From positions 106,072-170,071 of the forward strand of contig CAVQHY010000011.1 of assembly GCA_963712465.1 (NCBI GenBank): DNA of 64,000 nucleotides, read 5' to 3'. This document shows, piece by piece, positions 16,212-23,257 of the stretch; within the stretch, counting starts at the first letter, position 1, and every line of letters starts with the position of its first letter. Made by a program: the position numbers and the translations under genes. Under the pieces are notes generated by a model. It did no database searches and was not told the DNA's origin. It worked only from the letters and a program-made list of their open reading frames with translations. The DNA is from CAVQHY01 sp963712465. GTDB taxonomy: Bacteria; Actinomycetota; Thermoleophilia; Gaiellales; Gaiellaceae.

Positions 16212-17598
16212 CGGGAAGTGCCGCGCCCGCGGCGCGGAACCGGAGGCCGACGTCGAGCCCACCGGCGGGGCTGATGCCGAGCTCCACCTCGCCACCGTCG
16301 GCGACGATCAGCCGTCGCACGATGGCGAGTCCGAGACCCGAGCCCTGGCCGACGGCGTCGCCCCGCCAGAAGCGATCGAACGCCCTGGCTCGCTCTTCGG
16401 CGCTCATGCCCGGCCCCTCGTCGAGAACGTGGAGCTCGACCCACCCGCCCGCTCGGGCGCTGCTGACCGCGATGGCCGTGCCGGCAGGCGCTACCTCGAG
16501 CGCATTGGAGAGGAGGTTGTCGAGGATCTGCTCGACACGCCCCGGTGTCGTCCGGGCACGCAGATCGTTTCCGAGAACGGCGCGGAGATCGACGCCTCGC
16601 TCCGACGCCAGCGCCGACCAGGCGGCGAGTCGCTCCTCGACGACGGAGGCGAGGTCGAGCTCAGCCGTCGCAGTGGACTGGCGGTCAGCGCGGGCCAGCT
16701 CCAAGAGCGCGTCGACCAGACGCGAGAGCCGTGACACCTCGACGAGCGCGCCCTCGAGGTCGTCCTGCCCCGCCGGAGCAACGTCCCGCTCGAGGTTCTC
16801 GAGCCGCAGACGAAGCGCCGTCAGCGGAGTGCGGAGCTGGTGCGAAGCGTCGGCGACGAAGGCCTCCTGCGAGTCCAGGAGCTCTCCGAGCTTGCCGACC
16901 ATCTCGTTGAACTCCTGGGCGAGGCGTCGCACTTCGGGCGGGCCGGCTTCCTCGGACGCTCTGGCCGACAGATCTCCTGCGCCCGCCCGTGCCGCCGCCT
17001 TCTCCACCTCGGCCAGCGGTCTCGCGATCGAGCGGGCAAATCGGAGACCGACGAGTGTCGCAGCGGCAAGGACGACCGCCGCGATCGCAGCCAGCATGAG
17101 CCAGTAGCGATGGACGCGAGCGTCGACGGCCGAGGTCGGGTAGGTAATGCGAACGGCTCCATGGACGACGCCCCCTGATGCGACCGGCACCGCGACGTAG
17201 AGAAGGTCCCGCCCGAGCGTGCTCGAGTGACGAACTCCGGTCGAGACGTCGCCCGCGAGTGCCGAACGGATCTCCGGGCGAGATGCGAACGAGGTCGTCC
17301 CCCGGACGGTCGGGTTCGAGTCTACGAGTGCGTCACCGTACGAGTCGACGATGACAACGCGCCCGCCCGTCGCGGCCTGATAGCGAAGCGCGACCGCGCC
17401 GAGCGCCGAAGTTCCCCGATCGGTTCCGCTCTGGAGCACGTCCTCCGAAAGCGACGCCATCGCCACTGCGTCACGTTCGACCTTCGCAGAGAGGTCCCGG
17501 CGTTCGTTCCGCGCGTCCGCGATTCCGAGCGGAACCATGAGGACGACCAGCACGAAGATGGTCAGCGACAGGTAGCTGAGGAGGAGGCGACGGCTCAC
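16192..17598 (-). CDS. Sensor histidine kinase
   Basis: A 468-residue membrane kinase from GTG at 17598, which overlaps the stop of the upstream response regulator as GTGA. Order of parts: helix 1 (LLLSYLSLTIFVLVVLMVPL), an outer sensor region of ~120 residues with no recognised fold, helix 2 (YWLMLAAIAAVVLAAATLVG), HAMP linker, HisKA with the phosphorylated His in FVADASHQLRTPLTALRLRL, and HATPase_c with NLLSNALEVAPAGTAIAVS, DEGPGMSAEERARAFDRFWR and GSGLGLAIVRRLI. It would phosphorylate the regulator encoded just upstream. The signal is unknown, but the divergent redox operon next to the pair is the most likely target. Confidence 0.92.
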   Translation of the reverse strand: MSRRLLLSYLSLTIFVLVVLMVPLGIADARNERRDLSAKVERDAVAMASLSEDVLQSGTDRGTSALGAVALRYQAATGGRVVIVDSYGDALVDSNPTVRGTTSFASRPEIRSALAGDVSTGVRHSSTLGRDLLYVAVPVASGGVVHGAVRITYPTSAVDARVHRYWLMLAAIAAVVLAAATLVGLRFARSIARPLAEVEKAAARAGAGDLSARASEEAGPPEVRRLAQEFNEMVGKLGELLDSQEAFVADASHQLRTPLTALRLRLENLERDVAPAGQDDLEGALVEVSRLSRLVDALLELARADRQSTATAELDLASVVEERLAAWSALASERGVDLRAVLGNDLRARTTPGRVEQILDNLLSNALEVAPAGTAIAVSSARAGGWVELHVLDEGPGMSAEERARAFDRFWRGDAVGQGSGLGLAIVRRLIVADGGEVELGISPAGGLDVGLRFRAAGAALPVSAYRR

Positions 17599-18257
17599 GG
17601 CGCCGGTCGCAGGCGGAAACCGACCCCACGTACGGTCTCCACCCACCCGGGGTCGCCGAGCTTCTTGCGAATTGATGCGACGTGTACGTCGAGCGTCTTC
17701 GTCGTCCCGAGCCAATGCGTGTCCCAGACCTCCTCGAGGATCTGCCGACGACTGATCACGGCGCCCGCGTCGGACGCGAGAAGCGCAAGCAGGTCGAACT
17801 CCTTCACCGTCAGGCCGAGCTCACGCCCGTCGAGCGTCGCGCGCCGCGAGCGCGGGTCAACCTCGAGCGCACCCACGCGCAGCGGCCCAGCCGCCACGTC
17901 GGCCCGCGGGGCCGTGCGGCGCATGACAGCCCGGATGCGAGCGACGAGCTCGCGGAAGCCGAAGGGCTTGACGATGTAGTCGTCCGCGCCCAATTCGAGC
18001 CCGACGACTCGGTCGACCTCCTCGCCGCGGGCGGTGACAACGATGATCGGCACGCGGGAGCGGCCCCTCAGAGTGCGACAGACTTCGTAGCCGTCGACGT
18101 CCGGGAGACGGAGGTCGAGCAGAACGAGGTCCGGCTCGGGCGCCTCGAGCGCCTCGAGGCCCGTGGCGACTCGGCTGACCTCGAAGCCCTCGCGGCGCAG
18201 GCCCTCCGCGAGGGGCACGGCGATCGCGTCCTCGTCCTCGACGAGCAGAACCTTCAC
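17595..18257 (-). CDS. OmpR/PhoB-family response regulator
   Basis: A 220-residue regulator from GTG at 18257, giving the standard start VKVLLVEDEDAIAVPLAEGL. The receiver domain shows the acidic pair (EDE), the phosphorylated Asp in PDLVLLDLRLPDVDGYEV, and the conserved Lys in DDYIVKPFGFRELVARIRAV. The C-terminal winged helix contains LTVKEFDLLALLASDAGAV, then WLGTTKTLDVHVASIRKKLG and VETVRGVGFRL. It is translated ahead of its kinase with a 4-base overlap. The gene diverges from the small secreted protein at 18406, with 148 bases between that can hold operators for both sides. Confidence 0.95.
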   Translation of the reverse strand: MKVLLVEDEDAIAVPLAEGLRREGFEVSRVATGLEALEAPEPDLVLLDLRLPDVDGYEVCRTLRGRSRVPIIVVTARGEEVDRVVGLELGADDYIVKPFGFRELVARIRAVMRRTAPRADVAAGPLRVGALEVDPRSRRATLDGRELGLTVKEFDLLALLASDAGAVISRRQILEEVWDTHWLGTTKTLDVHVASIRKKLGDPGWVETVRGVGFRLRPAP

Positions 18258-18405
18258 GATCCGGATCGTCGCACGGCCCAACGTCGCTGTGTCGCGCCTT
18301 GGCGAAAGCCTTACCAGCCTCTGGAGAAGCTTTACCGCCGGCTCGCCCGGGGTTTCCCGGCGTCCTCGTACCGTCGCAAGTGTGCAGCGACAAGGAGGTG
18401 CTCGG

Positions 18406-18771
18406 ATGAACCGGAGACACGGACTCTTCATCGCCCTCATGCTCGGCGCAGCGGCGGCCGCCGGAACGTTCGCGCTCGCGCGAACGACTGCCGTCGGTGC
18501 CGGCTCGTCGTCGACGGTGAAAGTGTCGGATGCGGCTATCGCTCGCTGGAGCAGCCAGCTCGATCACAACGAGGCATCCCTCAGAAAGGCCCTGGCGAGC
18601 AAACCGCCGAAGCTCCCGAAGATTCCACGAGCTGGCGCAACGTCCACGGCGCCTGACACACAGGTCGTCTATGTCCACGCGGAGCCAACCGTCGTCACGG
18701 CGCACGCAGGCGGCGATGACGAGCACGAGTCCGGCGTGGCCGACGGTGAGGAGTCGGAGCTCGATGACTAA
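18406..18771 (+). CDS. Small exported protein opening the ApbE redox operon
   Basis: A 121-residue protein with a strong ribosome binding site (AAGGAGG, 18391-18397 region). The N-terminus has a signal peptide or anchor (GLFIALMLGAAAAAGTFALA). The mature part is Ser/Ala/Pro-rich and ends in an acidic tail (GGDDEHESGVADGEESELDD). No family is recognised. A GATST stretch (PRAGATSTAPD, about residues 75-85) resembles part of the consensus that ApbE enzymes flavinylate (S/T-G-A-T-x-T), but the first position is Ala and the rest of an FMN_bind domain is missing. Encoded first in an operon with ApbE and electron carriers, so it may be an extracellular partner. Function unproven. Confidence 0.72.
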   Translation: MNRRHGLFIALMLGAAAAAGTFALARTTAVGAGSSSTVKVSDAAIARWSSQLDHNEASLRKALASKPPKLPKIPRAGATSTAPDTQVVYVHAEPTVVTAHAGGDDEHESGVADGEESELDD

Positions 18772-19105
18772 CCACGTCGTTCGCCTCTACGCTCTCGCGG
18801 CGACCCTGCTGGTGTTCTTCGTGGCCTGGGGTGCGATCGCGGCGCGCCCCTGGAAGGCGGCGACGACGTCGGCGGGCCAGGACCCGCGCGTCGCTGCACT
18901 GCGGACGCGCGAGCTCCAGCTCAGAGGAGACGCTCTCGCCGTACAGCGGGTCGTGAACCATCGCTGGGCCGTCTACCGGGTGAAGCTCGCGCAGCGCACG
19001 AAGCAAATTGCGACGGCGAAGCATGCAGCCACGGTCGCCGCCGCCCAGGCGCCGGCCGTACGTGTCGTGACGCTGCCGCCCGTCACCGTGACGAGAACTT
19101 CATGA
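18764..19105 (+). CDS. Single-pass membrane protein of unknown function
   Basis: A 113-residue protein whose ATG overlaps the preceding gene by 8 bases and whose stop overlaps apbE by 4 bases (ATGA), so it is embedded in the operon. One N-terminal membrane helix (LYALAATLLVFFVAWGAIAA) is followed by a basic, Ala-rich outer domain predicted to be helical (LRTRELQLRGDALAVQRVVN and onward) and a Thr/Val/Pro tail. No cysteines or histidine motifs for cofactors are apparent. Not recognised. Its position suggests that it anchors or organises the redox proteins encoded next to it. Confidence 0.72.
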   Translation: MTNHVVRLYALAATLLVFFVAWGAIAARPWKAATTSAGQDPRVAALRTRELQLRGDALAVQRVVNHRWAVYRVKLAQRTKQIATAKHAATVAAAQAPAVRVVTLPPVTVTRTS

Positions 19106-19962
19106 GTGAGCGCCACGTCTTCGCGGCAATGGGCACGCAGGTCGAGCTCCTGCTCGACGCCCCCGTCGGAGTCGAATCTCTGCTCGCGCTCTCGTCGGCC
19201 GAAGCCGAGTTCCACCGGCTCGAGGCGCTCCTCTCGCGCTTCCGGCCGGATTCGGAGCTCGCGGCCCTGAACCGGTGCGGCACTCTGTGCGCGGGGCCCG
19301 ACCTCGCCGCCGTCGTCGAGCTCGCTCTCGAGGCACGCGAGCGAACCGGCGGCCGCTTCGATCCGACCGTGCACGACGCGCTCGTGGCCGCGGGCTACGA
19401 CCGCACGTTCGAGGAGATCGCCCCCGAGGGCGACGCGTCCCCTTCCCGCTCCCGGTGCGGCGGTCGCGCCACAGTCGACCCTTTCACCCGGAGGATCGAC
19501 CTCGAGCCCGGCATCCGGCTCGACCTCGGCGGGATCGCGAAGGGCTACGCGGTCGACCGCGCCTGCGCGATCCTCGCCGGAGCCGGCCGTTGCCTGGTCA
19601 ACGCGGGCGGCGACCTCGCCGCGCAAGGTCGGTGGCCGGTCGGCGTCGAGACGCCCGGTGGCCGGCTCACGCTCGAGCTCGACGGCGGCGCCCTCGCGAC
19701 CTCCGGCCGCGACCGTCGCCGCTGGCTCCGAGGCGGCGAGGAGCGCCATCACCTGATCGATCCCGCCACAGGCGAGCCCGCCGCGAGCGACCTCCTGCGC
19801 GTCACGGTCTTCGCAGACACCGCAGTCGAGGCGGAGGTCTTGGCCAAGGCCCTCTTCCTCGCCGGCGCCGACGCGGCGAGCGCGGAAGCCGAGCGGCGCG
19901 CCATCCCGTCCGTTCTCGTGACCGAGGATGGACGCAGCGTTCTCACGGGAGGGCTCGGATGA
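19102..19962 (+). CDS. apbE: FAD:protein FMN transferase (ApbE)
   Basis: A 286-residue ApbE-family protein. It moves FMN from FAD to a Thr/Ser of an acceptor protein, usually outside the membrane. Family signatures are present: AMGTQVELLLDAP at the start, LSRFRPDSELAALNRCG, GGRFDPTVHDALVAAGYDR, the core DLGGIAKGYAVDRACAILAG, LVNAGGDLAAQG, and the metal site in VTVFADTAVEAEVLAKALF. No lipobox or signal peptide is visible, so either the protein works in the cytoplasm or export differs from the usual lipoprotein form. The start overlaps the stop of the upstream gene. The expected acceptor, an FMN_bind-domain protein, is not encoded next to it, which is unusual. Confidence 0.92.
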   Translation: MSERHVFAAMGTQVELLLDAPVGVESLLALSSAEAEFHRLEALLSRFRPDSELAALNRCGTLCAGPDLAAVVELALEARERTGGRFDPTVHDALVAAGYDRTFEEIAPEGDASPSRSRCGGRATVDPFTRRIDLEPGIRLDLGGIAKGYAVDRACAILAGAGRCLVNAGGDLAAQGRWPVGVETPGGRLTLELDGGALATSGRDRRRWLRGGEERHHLIDPATGEPAASDLLRVTVFADTAVEAEVLAKALFLAGADAASAEAERRAIPSVLVTEDGRSVLTGGLG

Positions 19963-20552
19963 AGACCGACCCCACCTTCTGGATCCTGGCTCGCTCGAGT
20001 GGCATCCTCGCGTACGTCCTCCTCACGGCCTCCGTCCTCGCGGGGCTCGTGCTCAAGTCGCGGCCGTTCGGCGCGAGACTCAAACCGGCGACGATCGCCG
20101 ACCTGCACCGGTTTCTCGCCATGCTCGGCCTCGGCGCGGTGGCGATCCACGGCGTCGCGCTCCTGCTCGACACGGCCGTGCCGATGCCGATCCTCGGCCT
20201 GGTCGTACCGGGTTTCTCCTCCTACCGCCCACTGTGGACAGGCCTCGGCGTCGTTGCCGCCGAGCTCACCGTCCTCGTGTATGCATCGTTCTCGGTCAGG
20301 CGCGTGATCGGGACCAAGAACTGGCGCCGCCTGCACTGGGGCACCTACGGCATCTTCGCCGCCGCCACCGTCCACGGCATTGCCGCAGGGACGGACACCG
20401 GCCGACCGTGGACGCTCGCGCTCTACGCCGGGGCGGTCGCGTCGGTGGCGGCGGCAACCGCGTGGCGGATCGTCGTCCCGCCCCTCTCTCCGAGCAAACC
20501 CAAGCACCCGAACGAAAGGAAGGCCAAGCGATGGCCGGTTACCGAATCGTGA
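19959..20552 (+). CDS. Ferric-reductase-like transmembrane protein
   Basis: A 197-residue integral membrane protein with about five to six helices, of the ferric-reductase/MsrQ-like heme b fold. Paired histidines that could bind heme are seen in ADLHRFLAMLGLGAVAIHG and in RLHWGTYGIFAAATVHGIAA. There is no attached FAD/NAD domain, so electrons must come from other proteins, plausibly the ferredoxin and ferredoxin reductase encoded immediately downstream. The ATG overlaps the apbE stop by 4 bases. The last 20 bases overlap the ferredoxin gene. It probably carries electrons across the cytoplasmic membrane to an outer acceptor. Confidence 0.85.
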   Translation: MKTDPTFWILARSSGILAYVLLTASVLAGLVLKSRPFGARLKPATIADLHRFLAMLGLGAVAIHGVALLLDTAVPMPILGLVVPGFSSYRPLWTGLGVVAAELTVLVYASFSVRRVIGTKNWRRLHWGTYGIFAAATVHGIAAGTDTGRPWTLALYAGAVASVAAATAWRIVVPPLSPSKPKHPNERKAKRWPVTES

Positions 20553-20740
20553 TCGACCGCGCCCTCTGCAGCGGCTTCGGCTCCTGCAGCGAGAGCGCGC
20601 CGGGCGTCTTTCGGCTCGACGATGGCATCGCGGGGGCCGCCGCCTGGACCGATGACACCGAAGTGATCGAGGCCGCCGCGTCCTGCCCAATGGGCGCGAT
20701 CTCGATCTTCGACGACGTCACGGGCGAGCAGGCAGCGTGA
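20531..20740 (+). CDS. Small ferredoxin, probably [3Fe-4S]
   Basis: A 69-residue ferredoxin. Cysteines lie in CSGFGSC (C-x5-C) and in ASCPMGAISIF; the middle Cys of the usual 4Fe motif is absent, which is typical of actinobacterial [3Fe-4S] ferredoxins that serve cytochromes P450 or reductases. The start overlaps the membrane reductase gene, and its TGA overlaps the ATG of the ferredoxin reductase as TGATG. It would take electrons from that reductase and pass them to the membrane protein. Confidence 0.88.
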   Translation: MAGYRIVIDRALCSGFGSCSESAPGVFRLDDGIAGAAAWTDDTEVIEAAASCPMGAISIFDDVTGEQAA

Positions 20741-21870
20741 TGGAGCGGCGGCGCACGACCGTCGTCGTGGTCGGAGCGGGGCTCGCCGGAGCTCGCTGCG
20801 CGGAGACTCTGCGTGCGGCGGGCTTCGACGGGCGCGTCGTGCTCGTCGGCGACGAGCGAGCCGCTCCGTACGAGCGTCCGGCTCTGTCCAAGGAGCTGCT
20901 CGCCGGCACACGGTCACCGTCACAACTTGCCCTTCGCCCCGAGGGCTTCTGGGCCGGGCAGGACATCGAGCTCGTGCTCGGCGCACGCGCGACGTCCATG
21001 GAGACGAGCCGCCGCCGCCTGTGGCTCGCCGACGGCCGCGCGATTCGCTGGGATGCACTCGTGCTCGCCACCGGGACGCGCGCGCGGCGGCTGCCGGGCC
21101 CTCGCGCGCCGTCTGGCGTCCATTACCTGCGAACGCTCGCCGATGCCGAGTCGCTCGCCGCCGACCTTCACTCGGCGCACCGTCTCGCGGTCGTCGGTGG
21201 AGGGTTCGTGGGCACCGAGGTCGCCTCGACCGCGCGGAGACTCGGGCTCGACGTCACGCTCGTCGACAGGGCCGCCGTCCCGTTCGAGCGCGCGCTCGGA
21301 GCCGAGGTCGGCACGATCCTCGCCGAGCGTTACCGGACGGCGGGCGTCGAGCTCGTCCTCGGCGCGGCTCTGACCGGGTTTTGCACCCGTCTCGACGGAC
21401 GGCTGCGCGCCATCCGCGTCGACGACGGATGCGAGATCGCCTGCGACGTAGCCGTCGTCGGCATCGGCGCCGCCTGCCGGCCGATCTCCACGGACGCGTG
21501 CGGCCGCACCGCGATCGCGCACGTCTATGCGTGCGGCGACGTGGCGAACGCGTGGCGGCCACGACTCGGCCGGCGAGTGCGGAGTGAGCACTGGACGAAC
21601 GCGGCCGGGCAGGGTGTCGCCGTGGCGCACGCCATCCTAGGGGAGAACCGGCCTTTTGACGACGTACCGTACTTCTGGTCAGATCAGTTCGGTCTCCGTC
21701 TCCAGCATGTCGGCGACGGGCACGGCTTCACAGCGGTCGACATCGCGGGCGATGGTGACGCATTTCGTGCGCGCTACCTCCGCCGGGACGGCCGCCTGCA
21801 GGCCGTGCTTCTCGCCAACCGCCCGACGGAGGTCGGCCACGCCCGTCGCGAGCTCGCCGTGGCGGCCTAG
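20740..21870 (+). CDS. NAD(P)H-dependent ferredoxin reductase (FAD)
   Basis: A 376-residue pyridine-nucleotide disulfide oxidoreductase of the rubredoxin/ferredoxin reductase type (BenA4/ThcD-like). FAD site: TTVVVVGAGLAGARCAETLR; NAD site: HRLAVVGGGFVGTEVASTAR; ERPALSKELL near 48; the second FAD motif HVYACGDVANAW; and a C-terminal domain with YFWSDQFGLRLQHVG. No redox-active CxxC is present, as expected for this group. It closes the operon and would move electrons from NAD(P)H to the adjacent ferredoxin. ATG at 20740 overlaps the ferredoxin stop; a GTG one codon earlier is possible. Confidence 0.92.
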   Translation: MERRRTTVVVVGAGLAGARCAETLRAAGFDGRVVLVGDERAAPYERPALSKELLAGTRSPSQLALRPEGFWAGQDIELVLGARATSMETSRRRLWLADGRAIRWDALVLATGTRARRLPGPRAPSGVHYLRTLADAESLAADLHSAHRLAVVGGGFVGTEVASTARRLGLDVTLVDRAAVPFERALGAEVGTILAERYRTAGVELVLGAALTGFCTRLDGRLRAIRVDDGCEIACDVAVVGIGAACRPISTDACGRTAIAHVYACGDVANAWRPRLGRRVRSEHWTNAAGQGVAVAHAILGENRPFDDVPYFWSDQFGLRLQHVGDGHGFTAVDIAGDGDAFRARYLRRDGRLQAVLLANRPTEVGHARRELAVAA

Positions 21871-21879
21871 TCTTCGATC

Positions 21880-22104
21880 GTGGAGCGCCGCCGCGTCGCA
21901 CGCATCGTCCAGGTCGTCGTCCTTCTCGTCGCCGCGGCCGCCGCCGGCATCCTCGTCAACGTCCTCCTGCTTCGTGTCGCAGACGACGAGGGCTCACAGC
22001 TGGGAAGGCTGAGCCCACGCGGAGTCGTCATCCCGTCGGGTACGAGGACGACGCTAGTCCCCCATGGCGCCGGGGACAATGAGACGCCAGACGGGGACGA
22101 CTAG
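21880..22104 (+). CDS. Short single-pass membrane protein
   Basis: A 74-residue protein from GTG, 9 bases after the ferredoxin reductase stop. A basic N-terminus leads into one membrane helix (VQVVVLLVAAAAAGILVNVL), followed by a polar, acidic tail. No family is recognised. It may be the last gene of the redox operon. It converges on the anti-sigma gene with a 2-base gap. Confidence 0.55.
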   Translation: MERRRVARIVQVVVLLVAAAAAGILVNVLLLRVADDEGSQLGRLSPRGVVIPSGTRTTLVPHGAGDNETPDGDD

Positions 22105-22106
22105 CG

Positions 22107-22334
22107 CTAGAGGGGCGTCCTGAGCGAGGACAGCCTCGCCTTCAGCTCGACAGACATCGGTTCGGAGCAGGATTTGCGGACGTACGTGCGCAGCGTCTCC
22201 TCGAAGCGGTACGCCTTCCGGCAGGAGGGGCACCCTTCCAGGTGTAGCTCGGCCGTCGCCCGCTCCTCGTCCGTGAGCGCCCGATCGAGGTACGGCTGAA
22301 GCAACTCCTCGCAGTGCTCACATGGACAGGCCAT
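22107..22334 (-). CDS. rsrA: Zinc-binding anti-sigma factor, RsrA-like
   Basis: A 75-residue protein with the ZAS motif HLEGCPSC (His-x3-Cys-x2-Cys) and upstream cysteines in CPCEHCEELLQPYLD, as in RsrA of Streptomyces. Such proteins bind zinc, hold the sigma factor inactive, and release it when their cysteines oxidise to disulfides. The ATG at 22334 overlaps the sigma-factor stop (TGATG), so the two are co-produced. A GTG one codon upstream is possible. The pair would respond to thiol-oxidative stress. Symbol given by analogy. Confidence 0.88.
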   Translation of the reverse strand: MACPCEHCEELLQPYLDRALTDEERATAELHLEGCPSCRKAYRFEETLRTYVRKSCSEPMSVELKARLSSLRTPL

Positions 22335-22918
22335 CACGCTCCCTCCCGAACGGTAGCTTCCAGCTCTCGCTTGAGGATCCTCCTGCCACGGTGGAGACGA
22401 CTCATTACTGTCCCGACCGGGATGTCGAGGATCTGTGCGGCGTCCTGGTAGGTGAAGTCCCCGATGTCCACAAGCACGATCACGTCACGGAAGTCGTGCG
22501 GCACCTCGGAGAGCGCTTCGACGATCGAGTCCTGCGACAGGCGCTCGACGAGACGGTCGACTTCCTCCTCCGGCGAGCCGTCGTCGAGGGTGCGAAAGAG
22601 CGCATACTCCTCGTCGTCGATCGACTGCATGTCGGGCGCGCGTTGGTCGCGCCGTCCACGGTCGATGTTCAGATTCGTGAGAATCCGGAGCAGCCACGCG
22701 CGGAGGTTGGTGCCAGGGCGGTAGGAGCGCCAGCTGCGAAACGCACGGGCGTACGTCTCTTGCACGAGATCCTCGGCCTCCTCACGCGAGCCGACGAGTC
22801 GCCGGGCCACCCGGTACACCTGATCGGCGAGCTCCAGGGCCTCCTCCTCGAAGTGAACGCGGTCGCGGGCCTCGGCTGCGACCCTGCGAGCGTCGCTCTC
22901 GGACTGAAGGTCGCTCAT
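22334..22918 (-). CDS. sigR: ECF sigma factor, SigR/SigH (ECF12)-like
   Basis: A 194-residue ECF sigma factor. Region 2 reads RLVGSREEAEDLVQETYARA, then FRSWRSYRPGTNLRAWLLRI; region 4 reads LVDIGDFTYQDAAQILDIPV and GTVMSRLHRGRRILKREL. Both are very close to the SigR/SigH family. It is followed by a zinc anti-sigma factor and preceded by a sequence that matches the SigR promoter consensus exactly, indicating autoregulation. SigR-type factors switch on thioredoxin, mycothiol and repair genes under disulfide stress. Confidence 0.93.
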   Translation of the reverse strand: MSDLQSESDARRVAAEARDRVHFEEEALELADQVYRVARRLVGSREEAEDLVQETYARAFRSWRSYRPGTNLRAWLLRILTNLNIDRGRRDQRAPDMQSIDDEEYALFRTLDDGSPEEEVDRLVERLSQDSIVEALSEVPHDFRDVIVLVDIGDFTYQDAAQILDIPVGTVMSRLHRGRRILKRELEATVREGA

Positions 22919-22956
22919 CTGAGCCGGGGAGACTAGCAGCGTCGAATGGAGACGAA

Positions 22957-22982
22957 AACGCTCCTGAATCCCCTGCTATTCC
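22957..22982 (-). promoter_or_regulatory. SigR-type promoter in front of sigR
   Basis: On the minus strand GGAAT (complement of 22978-22982) and GTT (complement of 22957-22959) are 18 bases apart, the exact SigR/SigH consensus GGAAT-N18-GTT. It lies 39 bases before the sigma ATG and overlaps the stop codon of the heavy-metal-domain gene, so sigR has its own promoter. Confidence 0.8.
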
Positions 22983-23200
22983 TGGGGATCGGCGTCCGGT
23001 CGAAAACCCGCGCCCGCGAGCGTGGCGAGAATCGCCTCGCGCTGGACCCGCTGGTCGTCCCACGAGAGAACGACCCGACCCATGAGAGTGGCGTTAGCGG
23101 ACTCGATCCCGTCGATCCGCCCGAGGACGCCGCCGAGGCGCATGACGCAGCGCTCGCAGCGAATCCCGGTGACCTGAAGCGTCTCCGTCTGTAGCGCCAT
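22976..23200 (-). CDS. Heavy-metal-associated (HMA) domain protein, CopZ-like
   Basis: A 74-residue single HMA domain. The metal motif is seen in VTGIRCERCVMRLGGVLGRI (CxxC), with the usual beta-alpha fold end GAGFRPDAD. Such proteins carry Cu(I) or similar ions. No copper ATPase lies nearby. It is upstream of sigR on the same strand, and the sigR promoter starts in its stop codon. Thiol stress and copper stress are linked, so co-expression with the sigma operon is plausible. Confidence 0.8.
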   Translation of the reverse strand: MALQTETLQVTGIRCERCVMRLGGVLGRIDGIESANATLMGRVVLSWDDQRVQREAILATLAGAGFRPDADPQE

Positions 23201-23257
23201 GCCGCCGAATCGTACGCACGGGCGGTCGTCCCGGCGCTGCAGGTAGGTTTGCCGGCG

